A DNA stretch of 64,000 nt from Alcaligenaceae bacterium (GTDB lineage: Bacteria > Pseudomonadota > Gammaproteobacteria > Burkholderiales > Burkholderiaceae_B), in NCBI GenBank assembly GCA_947380655.1, contig CANCRX010000005.1:1-64000 (forward strand). Direction: 5' to 3'. Numbering within the stretch: position 1 is the first letter of the stretch; each line of letters opens with the position of its first letter. The notes under the pieces are model-generated. The model was not told the DNA's origin. It saw only the letters and a program-made list of their open reading frames with translations, and did no database searches. The position numbers and the translations under genes were made by a program. Of the stretch, positions 52,375 through 61,461 are shown in pieces.

Positions 52375-53154
52375 ATGGAACTCAGACAAGCCGCCCTTGC
52401 CGCACTCACCTTGACCAACTGGCAAGGGAAAGCAGAGGTATTGAGCCGCATGACAGATACGTTTGCGCTCGACACCCGTCAGGTCCTGGCGCCGGTAGCG
52501 GGCATACCTGGCCGGCCGGCATTACAGTGGGTGAGTCCAACGGGGTTACGACCGCGCAGCGTCCATACCCTTGAGGGAAGAGCGGTGCTGATTCACGCAT
52601 TGGCGCATATTGAATTCAATGCGATCAATCTTGCGCTCGATGTGGTGTGGCGTTTTCCTGGGATGCCAGAAGCTTTTTATCGGGACTGGATCGGTGTGGC
52701 GCGTGAAGAGTCGATGCATTTTAATTTGCTTAATCAGCATCTGCAGTCGCTCGGTTTTAATTATGGAGATTTTCCAGCGCACGATGGGCTGTGGGAAATG
52801 GCTGAGCGCACACAGTCGGATGTGTTGGCGCGTATGGCGTTAGTTCCCCGCACACTTGAGGCGAGGGGGCTTGACGCGTCACCTCAGGTCAGACATAAGC
52901 TGGCAAGTGGTGGCGATCCAAAAGGGGCCGCGATTATCGATATTATTTTGCGTGATGAAATCGGCCACGTCGCGATTGGAAACCATTGGTATCGCTGGCT
53001 ATGCAGTCAGCGTGGCGTCGATCCAATTGACGCCTTTGCCGCGTTGGCGAAACAATATCAGGCCCCGGTTTTGAAAGGACCTTTCAATCTGGACGCACGG
53101 CGCGCGGCAGGCTTCGAAGAAAATGAATTAGTTTTGCTGGGCCTGCCGCATTGA
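52375..53154 (+). CDS. DUF455 ferritin-like protein
   Basis: This 259-residue protein of the DUF455 family has the di-iron four-helix pattern visible as E80, E112 with H115 (EESMH), E162 and E195 with H198 (DEIGH). Such proteins resemble tRNA hydroxylase MiaE-like diiron oxygenases, but no substrate is established for DUF455. The start ATG is 61 bases from the DUF3429 gene start, and the two could share a control region. It is convergent with the decarboxylase gene. Confidence 0.9.
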   Translation: MELRQAALAALTLTNWQGKAEVLSRMTDTFALDTRQVLAPVAGIPGRPALQWVSPTGLRPRSVHTLEGRAVLIHALAHIEFNAINLALDVVWRFPGMPEAFYRDWIGVAREESMHFNLLNQHLQSLGFNYGDFPAHDGLWEMAERTQSDVLARMALVPRTLEARGLDASPQVRHKLASGGDPKGAAIIDIILRDEIGHVAIGNHWYRWLCSQRGVDPIDAFAALAKQYQAPVLKGPFNLDARRAAGFEENELVLLGLPH

Positions 53155-53175
53155 GCAAACCCAGCTTGATCGAGG

Positions 53176-54840
53176 CTAGTTCTTGACGATTTTGTTGAGC
53201 TGTTCACCCAGTCTTTTGAGTGCTGCAGAACAGTCTAGCCGATCAAGCATCACCTCTAGCAAGGTAAAAGATTCGGTTCTGTTTTTAGCAGCGATTAGCT
53301 CGTCGGTGAATTGTTGGTTGGTTGTGATTTTGGTGGAATAACCGGAATTTAATAACGCTGTGATGCCAGAATAATTCCATGGTGTCAGGTCGTTGTACTG
53401 ACCCTCGAGAATTAATCTTTCAGTCAAATAGCCATCGTTGTTTAATACGATCACAATAGGACTCAGGCCATAACGGACAGCGACAGAAATCTCGACACCC
53501 GTCATTTGAAACGCGCCATCACCCACCAGTACGATCGGACGTAAAGACGGATCCGCAAAGCTCACCCCGATCGCACCTGGAACGGCAAAGCCAAGCGATG
53601 CATAAAATGCGCTCGAAATAAAATTGATACTGCTCTGTATCGGCAGATCGATACTGCCAAATAAAGCATCACCTGGATCAGCAATGACCGCGCAGCTTTC
53701 ATCCAGACATTCGCCAAGCCTTGCAAATAAGGTGGCAGTAGAAATTTTGTCTGCCGGATTACCAAGAAGAGGCTTTTCCAGTTTAGAAAATGGAGTGAAA
53801 TAATCCGCGCTTTTAGGCAGCACCTCAATTTTGCTCAGACGATCAATAAAGTCAGTCGGCTGAATGTGTTCAAACCTATGTCTGCCAATGGCCAGGCGTT
53901 CACGGGTGACATGGAGGATTTTTTTGGGATCAATGTGGGCGGTATAAATGCCCATATCCATATCAGACATTAATACACCCAGCATCATGACGCAGTCGCT
54001 GTTCTCAACGGCATCTGAAACGGTCTTATTACTCATCCGCCCGGAATACACCCCAATGAAATTAGGATGCATTTCATTAATAGCGGATTTTGAAAGGGTG
54101 GTGGTGGCCACCGGGATGCTGAGTCGTTCGGCCATCCTGATGATGGGTTCAACCAGTCCAAAACGTACGAGTTGAATGCCTAAAACGATGACTGGAGTTT
54201 TGGCACGCTGCAGTAGTTTGGTGGTGTCAGCCAGCAGCTCTTCAAGTGCTGCCTGATCAGTATGCGGCTCATCCAGTAATGGTGTGCGTGTGGATTGGAC
54301 GGGTCGGTCGACTTCAATCCCCTCGACATCACGCGGTAGCTCTATGTAGCCGGGCCGATTTGTTTTGATGATGGCAGAAATGACCCGATCGATTTCACTG
54401 CAGGCGGTGTTCGGATCGGTCAGGGTAGCTTGCGCGCAGGTCAGCTCTTGAAAAACCCGTAGTTGCGAGTCATAAGACTTGACCTTGTGATGGATCATGG
54501 GATGGAGGTGCCGTTCTTTTACTCCGGGAGCTCCGCTAATGACCAGAACCGGAGACTCTTCAGCATAAGCCTGTGCCGTGGAGTTTGCTAGTTTCAGACC
54601 ACCCACACCGTAGGTCACCGCTACGACACCGAAACCTCTTAAGCGCGCATAGCTATCGGCTGCAAAGCCCGCACCTTGCTCATCAGAGGTGGTAATTAAT
54701 CGCAGACTACTTTTTTCTACCCGCGACATCCAGGAAAGAATAAAGTCACCAGGCACGCCGAACACATGGTCTGCAGACGCAGCCTGGATCCTTTCAATTA
54801 AGTAATCACTGATTTTTACTTTTTGAGTGTTGTTCGTCAT
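53176..54840 (-). CDS. Thiamine-diphosphate-dependent 2-keto acid decarboxylase
   Basis: This 554-residue enzyme of the pyruvate/indolepyruvate decarboxylase family has its N-terminal ThDP-pyrimidine domain with the catalytic Glu in TTSDEQGAGFAADSYAR. A central domain follows, and the C-terminal ThDP-diphosphate motif runs from GDGAFQMTGVEISVAV to NNDGYLTERL. It probably decarboxylates an aromatic or branched-chain keto acid to the aldehyde. The residues do not fix which, and the name ipdC is not assigned. It is followed leftward by nothing co-transcribed and is convergent with DUF455. Beside leuA, a branched-chain keto acid substrate is possible. Confidence 0.85.
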   Translation of the reverse strand: MTNNTQKVKISDYLIERIQAASADHVFGVPGDFILSWMSRVEKSSLRLITTSDEQGAGFAADSYARLRGFGVVAVTYGVGGLKLANSTAQAYAEESPVLVISGAPGVKERHLHPMIHHKVKSYDSQLRVFQELTCAQATLTDPNTACSEIDRVISAIIKTNRPGYIELPRDVEGIEVDRPVQSTRTPLLDEPHTDQAALEELLADTTKLLQRAKTPVIVLGIQLVRFGLVEPIIRMAERLSIPVATTTLSKSAINEMHPNFIGVYSGRMSNKTVSDAVENSDCVMMLGVLMSDMDMGIYTAHIDPKKILHVTRERLAIGRHRFEHIQPTDFIDRLSKIEVLPKSADYFTPFSKLEKPLLGNPADKISTATLFARLGECLDESCAVIADPGDALFGSIDLPIQSSINFISSAFYASLGFAVPGAIGVSFADPSLRPIVLVGDGAFQMTGVEISVAVRYGLSPIVIVLNNDGYLTERLILEGQYNDLTPWNYSGITALLNSGYSTKITTNQQFTDELIAAKNRTESFTLLEVMLDRLDCSAALKRLGEQLNKIVKN

Positions 54841-54889
54841 GTGCTGGCCGGATAATTGTGGATTGAATTTAAAAGGTATCCCTCTATAA

Positions 54890-54926
54890 AAAACGCCTTT
54901 GGTTCAAGAGGAACAAAAGGCGTTTT
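54890..54926 (-). terminator. Terminator after leuA
   Basis: An 11-bp stem (AAAACGCCTTT and its complement) with a 15-base loop lies just past the leuA stop. On the minus strand the 3' arm runs into a T-run (GTTTTTTATA), as expected for an intrinsic terminator. Confidence 0.9.
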
Positions 54927-54955
54927 AAACAGTGCGCTACGTATCGTACGAAAGC

Positions 54956-56632
54956 TTAGCTTGCTTGTTGCAAGTAACGATTAAGTGCGCTGAGCACAGC
55001 TTTGAACGACGCCGTGACGATATCCTTGTCGATGCCTACTCCGAAACCCGTCGGCGCATCGCCGATGCGTGCCTCGACATAGCAGGCTGCGCGCGTGTCG
55101 GTACCCGTGCCAATCGCATGCTCGTGGTAGTCCATGACACGCACAGGGATACCCAGGCTGTCTACAAACGCTGAGATGGCGCCGTCACCCGAGCCTGTCA
55201 GTGTGCGGCGCTCGCCAGCTACGTCGAACTCTGCCTCGATGGTGAAGTGTTTGCCTTCCGCAGCGGTTGGATCACCGGTAATACGATGCTTGATCAGCGT
55301 CCAGGGGGTGTTTTGGAGGAGATATTCTTTGCTGAAGATTTCGTGCACGGCGCTGGCGGTGACTTCGCTGCCGGTCTCGTCGGTCACACGCTGGATGGCA
55401 CGACTGAATTCAATCTGCAAGCGACGTGGCAATGCGAGACCGTGCTCTTGTTCGAGCAGATAGGACACGCCACCCTTGCCTGACTGGCTATTGACGCGGA
55501 TGACCGCGTCGTAGCTGCGCCCGAGATCGGCCGGGTCGATTGGTAAATAAGGGACTTCCCAGATCGCGTCGGCTTTCTGAACAGCAAAACCTTTTTTGAT
55601 CGCATCCTGATGGGAGCCTGAAAAGGCGGTAAACACCAGGTCTCCCGCATAGGGGTGACGGGGATGAACGGGCAGCTGGTTGCAGTCCTCTACGCAACGA
55701 CGGACTTCATCGATATCCGAGAAATCCAGGCCAGGATGAATACCCTGGGTGTAAAGATTCAATGCGAGTGTGACCAGGTCAACGTTACCCGTGCGCTCGC
55801 CGTTACCAAACAGGCAGCCTTCAACCCGGTCGCCACCGGCCATTACGCCGAGTTCTGCCGCCGCCACAGCGGTGCCCCGGTCGTTGTGTGGGTGCAGACT
55901 GATAAGGATGCAGTCGCGTTTGTTGAGGTTGTTGTGCATGTATTCGATCTGGTCGGCATACATGTTCGGCGTAGTGGCCTCAATGGTAGCAGGCAGGTTA
56001 TAGATGATTTTTTTCTGGGGGGTAGGTTTCCAGACCTCGGTCACCGCGTTGCAGACCTCGAGTGCAAAATCAGGTTCGGTGGTGCTGAAGACTTCTGGTG
56101 AGTATTCGTAGAACCAGTTGGTCTCGGGGTGTTTCGCCATGCATTGCATGACGCATTGGGTGCCTTCAATGGCGACTTGTTTGACTTCTTCGCGGTTCAT
56201 GTTGAACACAATGCGGCGAAAGCCTGGTGCACAGGCGTTGTAGAGGTGGATCATGGCCTGTTTAGCGCCCGCTGCAGCCTCTACAGTGCGCTCAATCAGT
56301 TCGGGGCGTGCCTGGGTCAGGGCGATGATCGTGACGTCGTCAGGAATGCGATTTTCATCGACGAGCGCGCGTACGAAATCAAAGTCAGTTTGTGAGGCGG
56401 AGGGAAAACCGACCTCGATTTCTTTAAAACCTATCTTAATCAGCATGTCAAAGAAACGGAGCTTGCGCTCAACGCTCATCGGCTCGATCAGGGATTGGTT
56501 ACCATCACGCAAGTCAGTACTCATCCAGATTGGAGGATGGGTGATGCGCTTGGAGGGCCAGGTACGCTCGGCGAAATCGCGCTCAAAAGGCTTGAAAGGG
56601 ATGTATTTGGTAGCAGGATTTTTAAGCATCAT
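54956..56632 (-). CDS. leuA: 2-isopropylmalate synthase, long (type 2) form
   Basis: This 558-residue enzyme catalyses the first step of leucine synthesis (acetyl-CoA plus 3-methyl-2-oxobutanoate). The DRE-TIM metallolyase motif is STDLRDGNQSLIEPM near residues 38-52, with the metal-site HxH in SLHPHNDRGT. A C-terminal regulatory LeuA dimer domain (from about 430) confers leucine feedback and ends PTGFGVGIDKDIVTASFKA. This long form, typical of yeast and many betaproteobacteria, is distinct from the 515-residue E. coli type. It is preceded by the leucine-rich leader peptide at 56780-56917. Confidence 0.95.
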   Translation of the reverse strand: MMLKNPATKYIPFKPFERDFAERTWPSKRITHPPIWMSTDLRDGNQSLIEPMSVERKLRFFDMLIKIGFKEIEVGFPSASQTDFDFVRALVDENRIPDDVTIIALTQARPELIERTVEAAAGAKQAMIHLYNACAPGFRRIVFNMNREEVKQVAIEGTQCVMQCMAKHPETNWFYEYSPEVFSTTEPDFALEVCNAVTEVWKPTPQKKIIYNLPATIEATTPNMYADQIEYMHNNLNKRDCILISLHPHNDRGTAVAAAELGVMAGGDRVEGCLFGNGERTGNVDLVTLALNLYTQGIHPGLDFSDIDEVRRCVEDCNQLPVHPRHPYAGDLVFTAFSGSHQDAIKKGFAVQKADAIWEVPYLPIDPADLGRSYDAVIRVNSQSGKGGVSYLLEQEHGLALPRRLQIEFSRAIQRVTDETGSEVTASAVHEIFSKEYLLQNTPWTLIKHRITGDPTAAEGKHFTIEAEFDVAGERRTLTGSGDGAISAFVDSLGIPVRVMDYHEHAIGTGTDTRAACYVEARIGDAPTGFGVGIDKDIVTASFKAVLSALNRYLQQAS

Positions 56633-56757
56633 TTATCTCGGATCTAGTTCTTTTATCGCAAACAGGTTGAATCATGGTGATCCCCGGTTGGTTTTGACCA
56701 ACTTCTGACAGGTGTCAGGACAAATAATCAGGAGGGGGGATAAACCGAGTGGCGAAT

Positions 56758-56794
56758 GGTTGCCGGACAGCCACGGGCACTAGGCCCGGCAACC
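56758..56794 (-). promoter_or_regulatory. Attenuator-type hairpin in the leuA leader
   Basis: A 9-bp perfect stem (GGTTGCCGG / CCGGCAACC) spans the end of the leader peptide coding sequence. The 5' arm on the minus strand (56786-56794) begins seven bases after the leucine codons at 56801-56818, and the loop includes the TAG stop at 56780-56782. A ribosome stalled on leucine codons would cover the 5' arm and prevent folding. No T-tract follows, so the mechanism may be antitermination, Rho-linked or translational. Confidence 0.65.
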
Positions 56795-56917
56795 GATCGC
56801 TAGTAGTAGCGATAGCAGACCAATGTTTGACGCAACGTCGCGCGCAACCGCGCCACTGCCTGAAACGGCGGCGCTACGGGTTGAGGTGCAGACTGAGGCT
56901 GCGACGGTGCTGTTCAT
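56780..56917 (-). CDS. leuA leader peptide, leucine-rich
   Basis: This 45-codon open frame reads leftward from an ATG at 56917 to a TAG ending at 56780, 148 bases upstream of leuA. Five of six consecutive codons near the end are leucine (the peptide segment LLSLLL; codons CTG CTA TCG CTA CTA CTA), four of them the rare CTA, and a hairpin begins seven bases later. This is the layout of a branched-chain attenuation leader. The peptide itself (MNSTVAASVC start, GCRA end) has no other function expected. It is shorter than ordinary gene finders report. The rest of the 328-base gap to leuA holds two weaker hairpins. Confidence 0.8.
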   Translation of the reverse strand: MNSTVAASVCTSTRSAAVSGSGAVARDVASNIGLLSLLLAIGCRA

Positions 56918-56960
56918 AGGTTCTAGTCAAACATATTTTTGCGCTGAACGCAAGTAATAA

Positions 56961-57563
56961 TTAAGCCATCATAGTGGGCTCGCGGGCACCAGATGAGTCC
57001 GCTGGGGCAGATTGTGTGTCAGACTCTGGGCTTAATGCGAGGACAAGTTCAGCTTGTTGCGCGCGCGCAAGGGCGATTTTTTTAACTCGCCCGCTGCGGA
57101 CTTGTTTGACAGTTGATTGCAGTATTCCGATGGTGACGGGTTGCGCGGGGTCTTTCCATGCCCAGCGAAGTACTTCGAGGACCTCTGGGCTGAGCGTGGC
57201 ACATAAGCCTCGAAAGACGCCAAGAGGAACCAGTGCCGAACGACCTCGAGCCAGGCTTTGTCGCATCCAGCTGCGCACAGCAGCAAAAACGCAAAGCGAG
57301 AGAATAAGGACGACCACCCACCAGATGTAGGGATTGATACGTGTGAGGAAATCTACAACCTGAGGACCAAAGGCTTCAAAACCGTTGTATTTGACGGTGG
57401 CGCCCTGTTTAATCGTAAAACTGCATAACCAGTACCAGGAGAGTAATGCCGCGGCGAGAACGACAAGCCGTAGCGTGATGCGTGGAAGTGCCAGCTTAAG
57501 CAAAGTATTGCTAAGTAAGCGACAGTCTTTTCGGAGATTTGCGGTGCTGGATCTATTCATCAT
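56961..57563 (-). CDS. Hypothetical membrane protein divergent from rpoN
   Basis: This 200-residue protein has two membrane-spanning segments (about 30-50, LVVLAAALLSWYWL; and about 78-98, IWWVVVLILSLCVFAAV). A short periplasmic loop lies between them, and a cytoplasmic C-terminus carries a helix-rich stretch (GVFRGLCATLSPEVLEVLRW). No family is recognised. Start codons for it and rpoN overlap within a few bases (57561-57563 versus 57562), so the promoters of each gene lie inside the other's coding region. A TACAAT-like element sits on its own strand just upstream. Confidence 0.72.
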   Translation of the reverse strand: MMNRSSTANLRKDCRLLSNTLLKLALPRITLRLVVLAAALLSWYWLCSFTIKQGATVKYNGFEAFGPQVVDFLTRINPYIWWVVVLILSLCVFAAVRSWMRQSLARGRSALVPLGVFRGLCATLSPEVLEVLRWAWKDPAQPVTIGILQSTVKQVRSGRVKKIALARAQQAELVLALSPESDTQSAPADSSGAREPTMMA

Positions 57564-59079
57564 GCAAAATATTGTACCTATGAGTAGAAATTTTCTCGAG
57601 CTTCGTCATGGTCAGCACCTTGCGCTGACCCCCGCACTGCAACAATCGATCAGATTATTGCAGCTGTCGACGTTGGATCTCGAGGCAGAGGTTGCGACGG
57701 CATTGGCGGAGAATCCTTTACTTGAGCAAGAGGGTGAGGGGCAGGAGAGCGCCGGGTTGTCTGCTCAATTATCACGCTCCGGTGATTCTGCCACGGAAGT
57801 ACGGCAGGAGTATGACATGGAGGGCTCACAGGATCGTGCGCAGGAGCCCGCAAGCGCGACCCATGATTACGAGCCTCAGGCTGAGCGTGAGCGCATGGAG
57901 TTTTCATCTGAGGCGCGAGGGTCCCGCGACGATGAGTACACCGAACGTCCAGAGTCGGCTCGTGAAAGTAATCTCAGGGAATATTTACTTGAGCAGCTTG
58001 GTACAACAAGGTTGAGCCGGCGTGATGCTGCGTTGGTTGAGCTATTGATCGAAGAGCTCAACGAAGATGGTTTTTTAGCTTCCTCTCTCGAAGAAATTGT
58101 CAGCTGGATGGATCCTGCACTCGACCTTGAGGTGGGTGATTTCAGTGCTGCGCTCAAAATGTTGCAATCATTTGATCCGGCAGGTGTCGGTGCGCGCAAT
58201 CTGGGCGAATGCCTGGACTTACAGCTGCAGTTTGCAGACGCCGACCGGTTTCCTGAAATAGTCGATGCGTCAGTATTAAAAATTGCCCGGACGATGTGCC
58301 AGCAGCATCTGGCGGTCTTGGCGACCGGCAATATGACGCGCCTGAGAGAGGCCTTGCATTGTGAGGCAGATGTATTGCGCCGCGCACATGCTTTGGTGCT
58401 GCGCCTGAATCCAAGACCCGGCAGTAACTGGAACAAACCCGCTGCTGATTTTGCCGTGCCAGATGTGATTGTGAAAAAGACCAAACAAGGCTGGGCCGCG
58501 TCACTCAACGAAGCGGTGGTGCCGCGTCTGCGGGTCAATGCCATGTATGCCCAGGCGCTTGGCAGTGCGCGGTCTGGTGCGAATGCTGCGATGCATGGGC
58601 AGCTGCAAGAGGCACGGTGGATGATCCGCAATGTTGCACAACGCTTCGATACGATCTTGCGTGTTTCGCAGGCGATCGTGGCACATCAGCAATTGTTTTT
58701 TACAAAAGGCTGGGAGGCTGTTCGCCCTTTGACGCTGAAAGATATTGCTGCAGAGCTAGGCATGCATGAATCCACAATTTCTCGCGCCACGACGCAGAAA
58801 TTCATGCTGACACCTTTTGGTACGTTGGAACTTAAAAGATTTTTCAGTACCGGGCTGATAACAGAAGGCAAAGAATCCACTTCGGCCACCGCAGTTCAAA
58901 CGCGGATTCAAAACCTGATCCAGGCTGAGGATCGTAAAAAACCGCTATCCGACAGTCAGCTTGTGACCTTACTGGATCAGGATGGCATTACGATCGCCAG
59001 ACGCACGGTCGCAAAATACAGGGAGTTGCTTCGGATACCGACCGCACCCTTGCGCAAATCACAGGCGGGTGTGGGTTAA
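57562..59079 (+). CDS. rpoN: RNA polymerase sigma-54 factor
   Basis: This roughly 505-residue sigma-54 factor directs transcription from -24/-12 promoters with activator ATPases. Region I is the Gln/Leu-rich LALTPALQQSIRLLQLSTLDL, then an acidic region II (57760-57960 area), a core-binding region, the HTH (KDIAAELGMHESTISRATTQ) and the C-terminal RpoN box ARRTVAKYRE. ATG at 57562 or 57580 is possible; upstream frame to 57385 is antisense to the neighbour's coding sequence and not family-like. No hpf or ptsN gene follows, which differs from the common arrangement. Confidence 0.95.
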   Translation: MQNIVPMSRNFLELRHGQHLALTPALQQSIRLLQLSTLDLEAEVATALAENPLLEQEGEGQESAGLSAQLSRSGDSATEVRQEYDMEGSQDRAQEPASATHDYEPQAERERMEFSSEARGSRDDEYTERPESARESNLREYLLEQLGTTRLSRRDAALVELLIEELNEDGFLASSLEEIVSWMDPALDLEVGDFSAALKMLQSFDPAGVGARNLGECLDLQLQFADADRFPEIVDASVLKIARTMCQQHLAVLATGNMTRLREALHCEADVLRRAHALVLRLNPRPGSNWNKPAADFAVPDVIVKKTKQGWAASLNEAVVPRLRVNAMYAQALGSARSGANAAMHGQLQEARWMIRNVAQRFDTILRVSQAIVAHQQLFFTKGWEAVRPLTLKDIAAELGMHESTISRATTQKFMLTPFGTLELKRFFSTGLITEGKESTSATAVQTRIQNLIQAEDRKKPLSDSQLVTLLDQDGITIARRTVAKYRELLRIPTAPLRKSQAGVG

Positions 59080-59092
59080 GAAAACTAAACCC

Positions 59093-59779
59093 TTAAAACT
59101 CTCGCGCAGGACAGTCTGCAATCTTGCCCCAGGCATTGTTGGGAGCGCAAAATTTATTTCTGGCGTTTTGTATGCAAGTCGGTCTTTGGAAAAACCCCAG
59201 ACTGCTACATTGATCCATTTCTTTTTTCAGATTTTGCTGCCAGCTGTAAGCCGTAATCACAGGCGCTTTGGTTGGGTCTGTGTTGATACTGGGTCGAATA
59301 ATTCCTTCGCTGGGCGAGGGCGATGAACCTGCGCGAGGCGAGCTCACTGCAGGGGCGATTTTGGCGGGAGGGGTTGAGGCTGCAATATCAAGCGTCGCCA
59401 CATCACTTTGTCCTTGCGCAAGCGCAGCACCACCCGCGGCGAGTTCGTGATCGAGCTTTTCGTAGTTTCCTTCAGCATCGACAGCCATTTCAGTGGTGCC
59501 TACATCAGAGACTGAAGCCAGTGTTGGGGCAATGTTCCACTCAACAGGAGTTCGCGCACGGGGAACGCCTAGTGTGCCATCCGTACGGGGTTGAGGCGGT
59601 TGTGGAGTAAAGGGTTTGCCATTGGCATCCAGTACCTGATCTTTACTTTCTTTTGTACCTGATGCCGAGGCAATGGATTCAGGCGCACGTGCCACTAACC
59701 ACTCGCCCAACTGCATTCCACCTTGCCATGAGGCAACGGCTGCGAGCAGAAGAAATATGAGTAGAGTACGCCAGGACAT
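59093..59779 (-). CDS. Hypothetical envelope protein with C-terminal cysteine cluster
   Basis: This 228-residue protein has an N-terminal membrane segment or signal anchor (WRTLLIFLLLAAVASWQGG). A long Pro/Ala/Ser-rich linker is followed by a compact C-terminal domain with four cysteines (CSSLGFFQRPTC and FCAPNNAWGKIADC), likely disulfides in the periplasm. Its order (anchor, linker, small domain) resembles envelope-spanning adaptors, but no family is recognised. It is convergent with rpoN (13-base gap) and lies after prfC on the same strand. Confidence 0.72.
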   Translation of the reverse strand: MSWRTLLIFLLLAAVASWQGGMQLGEWLVARAPESIASASGTKESKDQVLDANGKPFTPQPPQPRTDGTLGVPRARTPVEWNIAPTLASVSDVGTTEMAVDAEGNYEKLDHELAAGGAALAQGQSDVATLDIAASTPPAKIAPAVSSPRAGSSPSPSEGIIRPSINTDPTKAPVITAYSWQQNLKKEMDQCSSLGFFQRPTCIQNARNKFCAPNNAWGKIADCPAREF

Positions 59780-59803
59780 ATTGATCTCAGAGAGGCGAAA
59801 GGG

Positions 59804-61414
59804 TTAGACCTTGTCCGCAAACACCTGGCCACCGTGCTCGCGCATAGCGTGGAACCTGATCGCTGGATAGCGTTCTTCGGCTACACGTAATTGCGCGGTC
59901 GATGTCACCAGAAATGCCGGAGCTTCTACAACATCATAGGCGATATGAGAAGCGTTGGCATCAATGAATTTACTCAGCTCTTTTGGGTCTTCGGCAGTAA
60001 TCCAGCGCGCCATGTTGTAGCGAGAGGGCATTAAACGTGCCTCGGCACCATATTCAGCCTGAAGACGATGGGCAACCACTTCAAACTGCAATTGTCCAAC
60101 CGCACCAAGCAATAGGGCACCACCCGCTGCGATGGGCCTGAAAACTTGTATGGCGCCTTCTTCGCCTAGCTGCATGAGACCGGTTCGCAATTGCTTGGTA
60201 CGCAGAGGATCTTTGACCTCGACGGCCTGAAAAAGCTCGGGAGCAAAAAAGGGCAGGCCGGTGAAGTGCAGCGACTCGCCTTCGGTCAGTACATCACCCA
60301 AGTGCAGAATGCCGTGATTGGGAATACCAATTACGTCACCAGCATAAGCCTCGTCGACCAACTCACGGCGTTGTGACAAAAACGACACCACGTTGTTGGG
60401 ACGAATTTCTTTACCATTACGGGAGACTTTCAAGCGCATGCCGCGATCAAATTTACCTGAGCTCACGCGAACGAACGCGACGCGGTCGCGGTGAGCAGGA
60501 TCCATGTTCGCCTGAACTTTGAAGACGACACCGGTGAATTTAGGCTCATCCGGGTTGACCACGCGCTCTAGCGCCTGACGCGAACCTGGAGGGGGTGCCT
60601 CGTCCACAAGTGCATCGAGAACTTCCTGGACACCAAAGTTGTTGATCGCTGAGCCGAAAAATACGGGCGTTTGTTTGCCTGCTAAAAACTGCTCGCGGTT
60701 GAATTCAGGCGCAGCCGCCTGAATCAGCTCGATTTCACCTTTGGCTTGCTTAAACGCATCGGGAAAGCGCTTTTCGATTTCCGGATTATCCAGGCCATCG
60801 ATAAAGTCGTCTTTGCTGTCATCGCGACGCTCTTGACCGGGACGAAACAGTCGCATCCTGTCACGCTGGATATCGAACACACCGCCAAAGCCTTTACCCA
60901 TGCCGACTGGCCAGGAAAAAGGAACCGCATCCATACCAATATGCGATTCGATTTCCGATAGCAGCTCGAGCGGTTCACGGACTTCGCGATCCATTTTGTT
61001 GATAAAGGTAATGATGGGGGTGTTGCGAGCCCGGCAGACTTGTAGCAAGCGGATCGTCTGTGGCTCAACACCGTTGGCCGCATCAATCACCATCAGCGCC
61101 GCATCGACAGCGGTCAGTACACGATAGGTGTCTTCAGAAAAGTCCTGATGCCCCGGCGTGTCGAGCAGGTTAATCACGCAATCACGGTATTCCATCTGCA
61201 TCACAGAGGATGCGACGGAAATACCACGTTGCTTTTCGATTTCCATCCAGTCCGACGAGGCATGGCGTGAGGCTTTACGGGCCTTGACGCTACCGGCGAT
61301 CTGAATCGCACCCGCGAAAAGCAAAAGCTTTTCCGTGAGGGTGGTTTTACCCGCGTCAGGGTGAGAAATAATGGCGAACGTTCTGCGTCGCGCGACTTCG
61401 GTTGAGATACTCAT
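59804..61414 (-). CDS. prfC: Peptide chain release factor 3
   Basis: This 536-residue translational GTPase recycles RF1/RF2 after peptide release. G-domain motifs are SHPDAGKTTLTEK (G1, about 18-30), DTPGHQDFSEDT (G3) and NKMDR (G4), with the RF3-specific RGISVASSVMQM switch region and DWMEIEKQRG. Domains 2 and 3 follow with VGQLQFEVVAHRL near the C-terminal third. Complete and typical. It is 47 bases downstream of rhlE on the same strand. Confidence 0.97.
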   Translation of the reverse strand: MSISTEVARRRTFAIISHPDAGKTTLTEKLLLFAGAIQIAGSVKARKASRHASSDWMEIEKQRGISVASSVMQMEYRDCVINLLDTPGHQDFSEDTYRVLTAVDAALMVIDAANGVEPQTIRLLQVCRARNTPIITFINKMDREVREPLELLSEIESHIGMDAVPFSWPVGMGKGFGGVFDIQRDRMRLFRPGQERRDDSKDDFIDGLDNPEIEKRFPDAFKQAKGEIELIQAAAPEFNREQFLAGKQTPVFFGSAINNFGVQEVLDALVDEAPPPGSRQALERVVNPDEPKFTGVVFKVQANMDPAHRDRVAFVRVSSGKFDRGMRLKVSRNGKEIRPNNVVSFLSQRRELVDEAYAGDVIGIPNHGILHLGDVLTEGESLHFTGLPFFAPELFQAVEVKDPLRTKQLRTGLMQLGEEGAIQVFRPIAAGGALLLGAVGQLQFEVVAHRLQAEYGAEARLMPSRYNMARWITAEDPKELSKFIDANASHIAYDVVEAPAFLVTSTAQLRVAEERYPAIRFHAMREHGGQVFADKV

Positions 61415-61461
61415 GGTGGCGGATTTTACAGGCTGGACGAGCCAGCCTGTTGTCGGACAAG

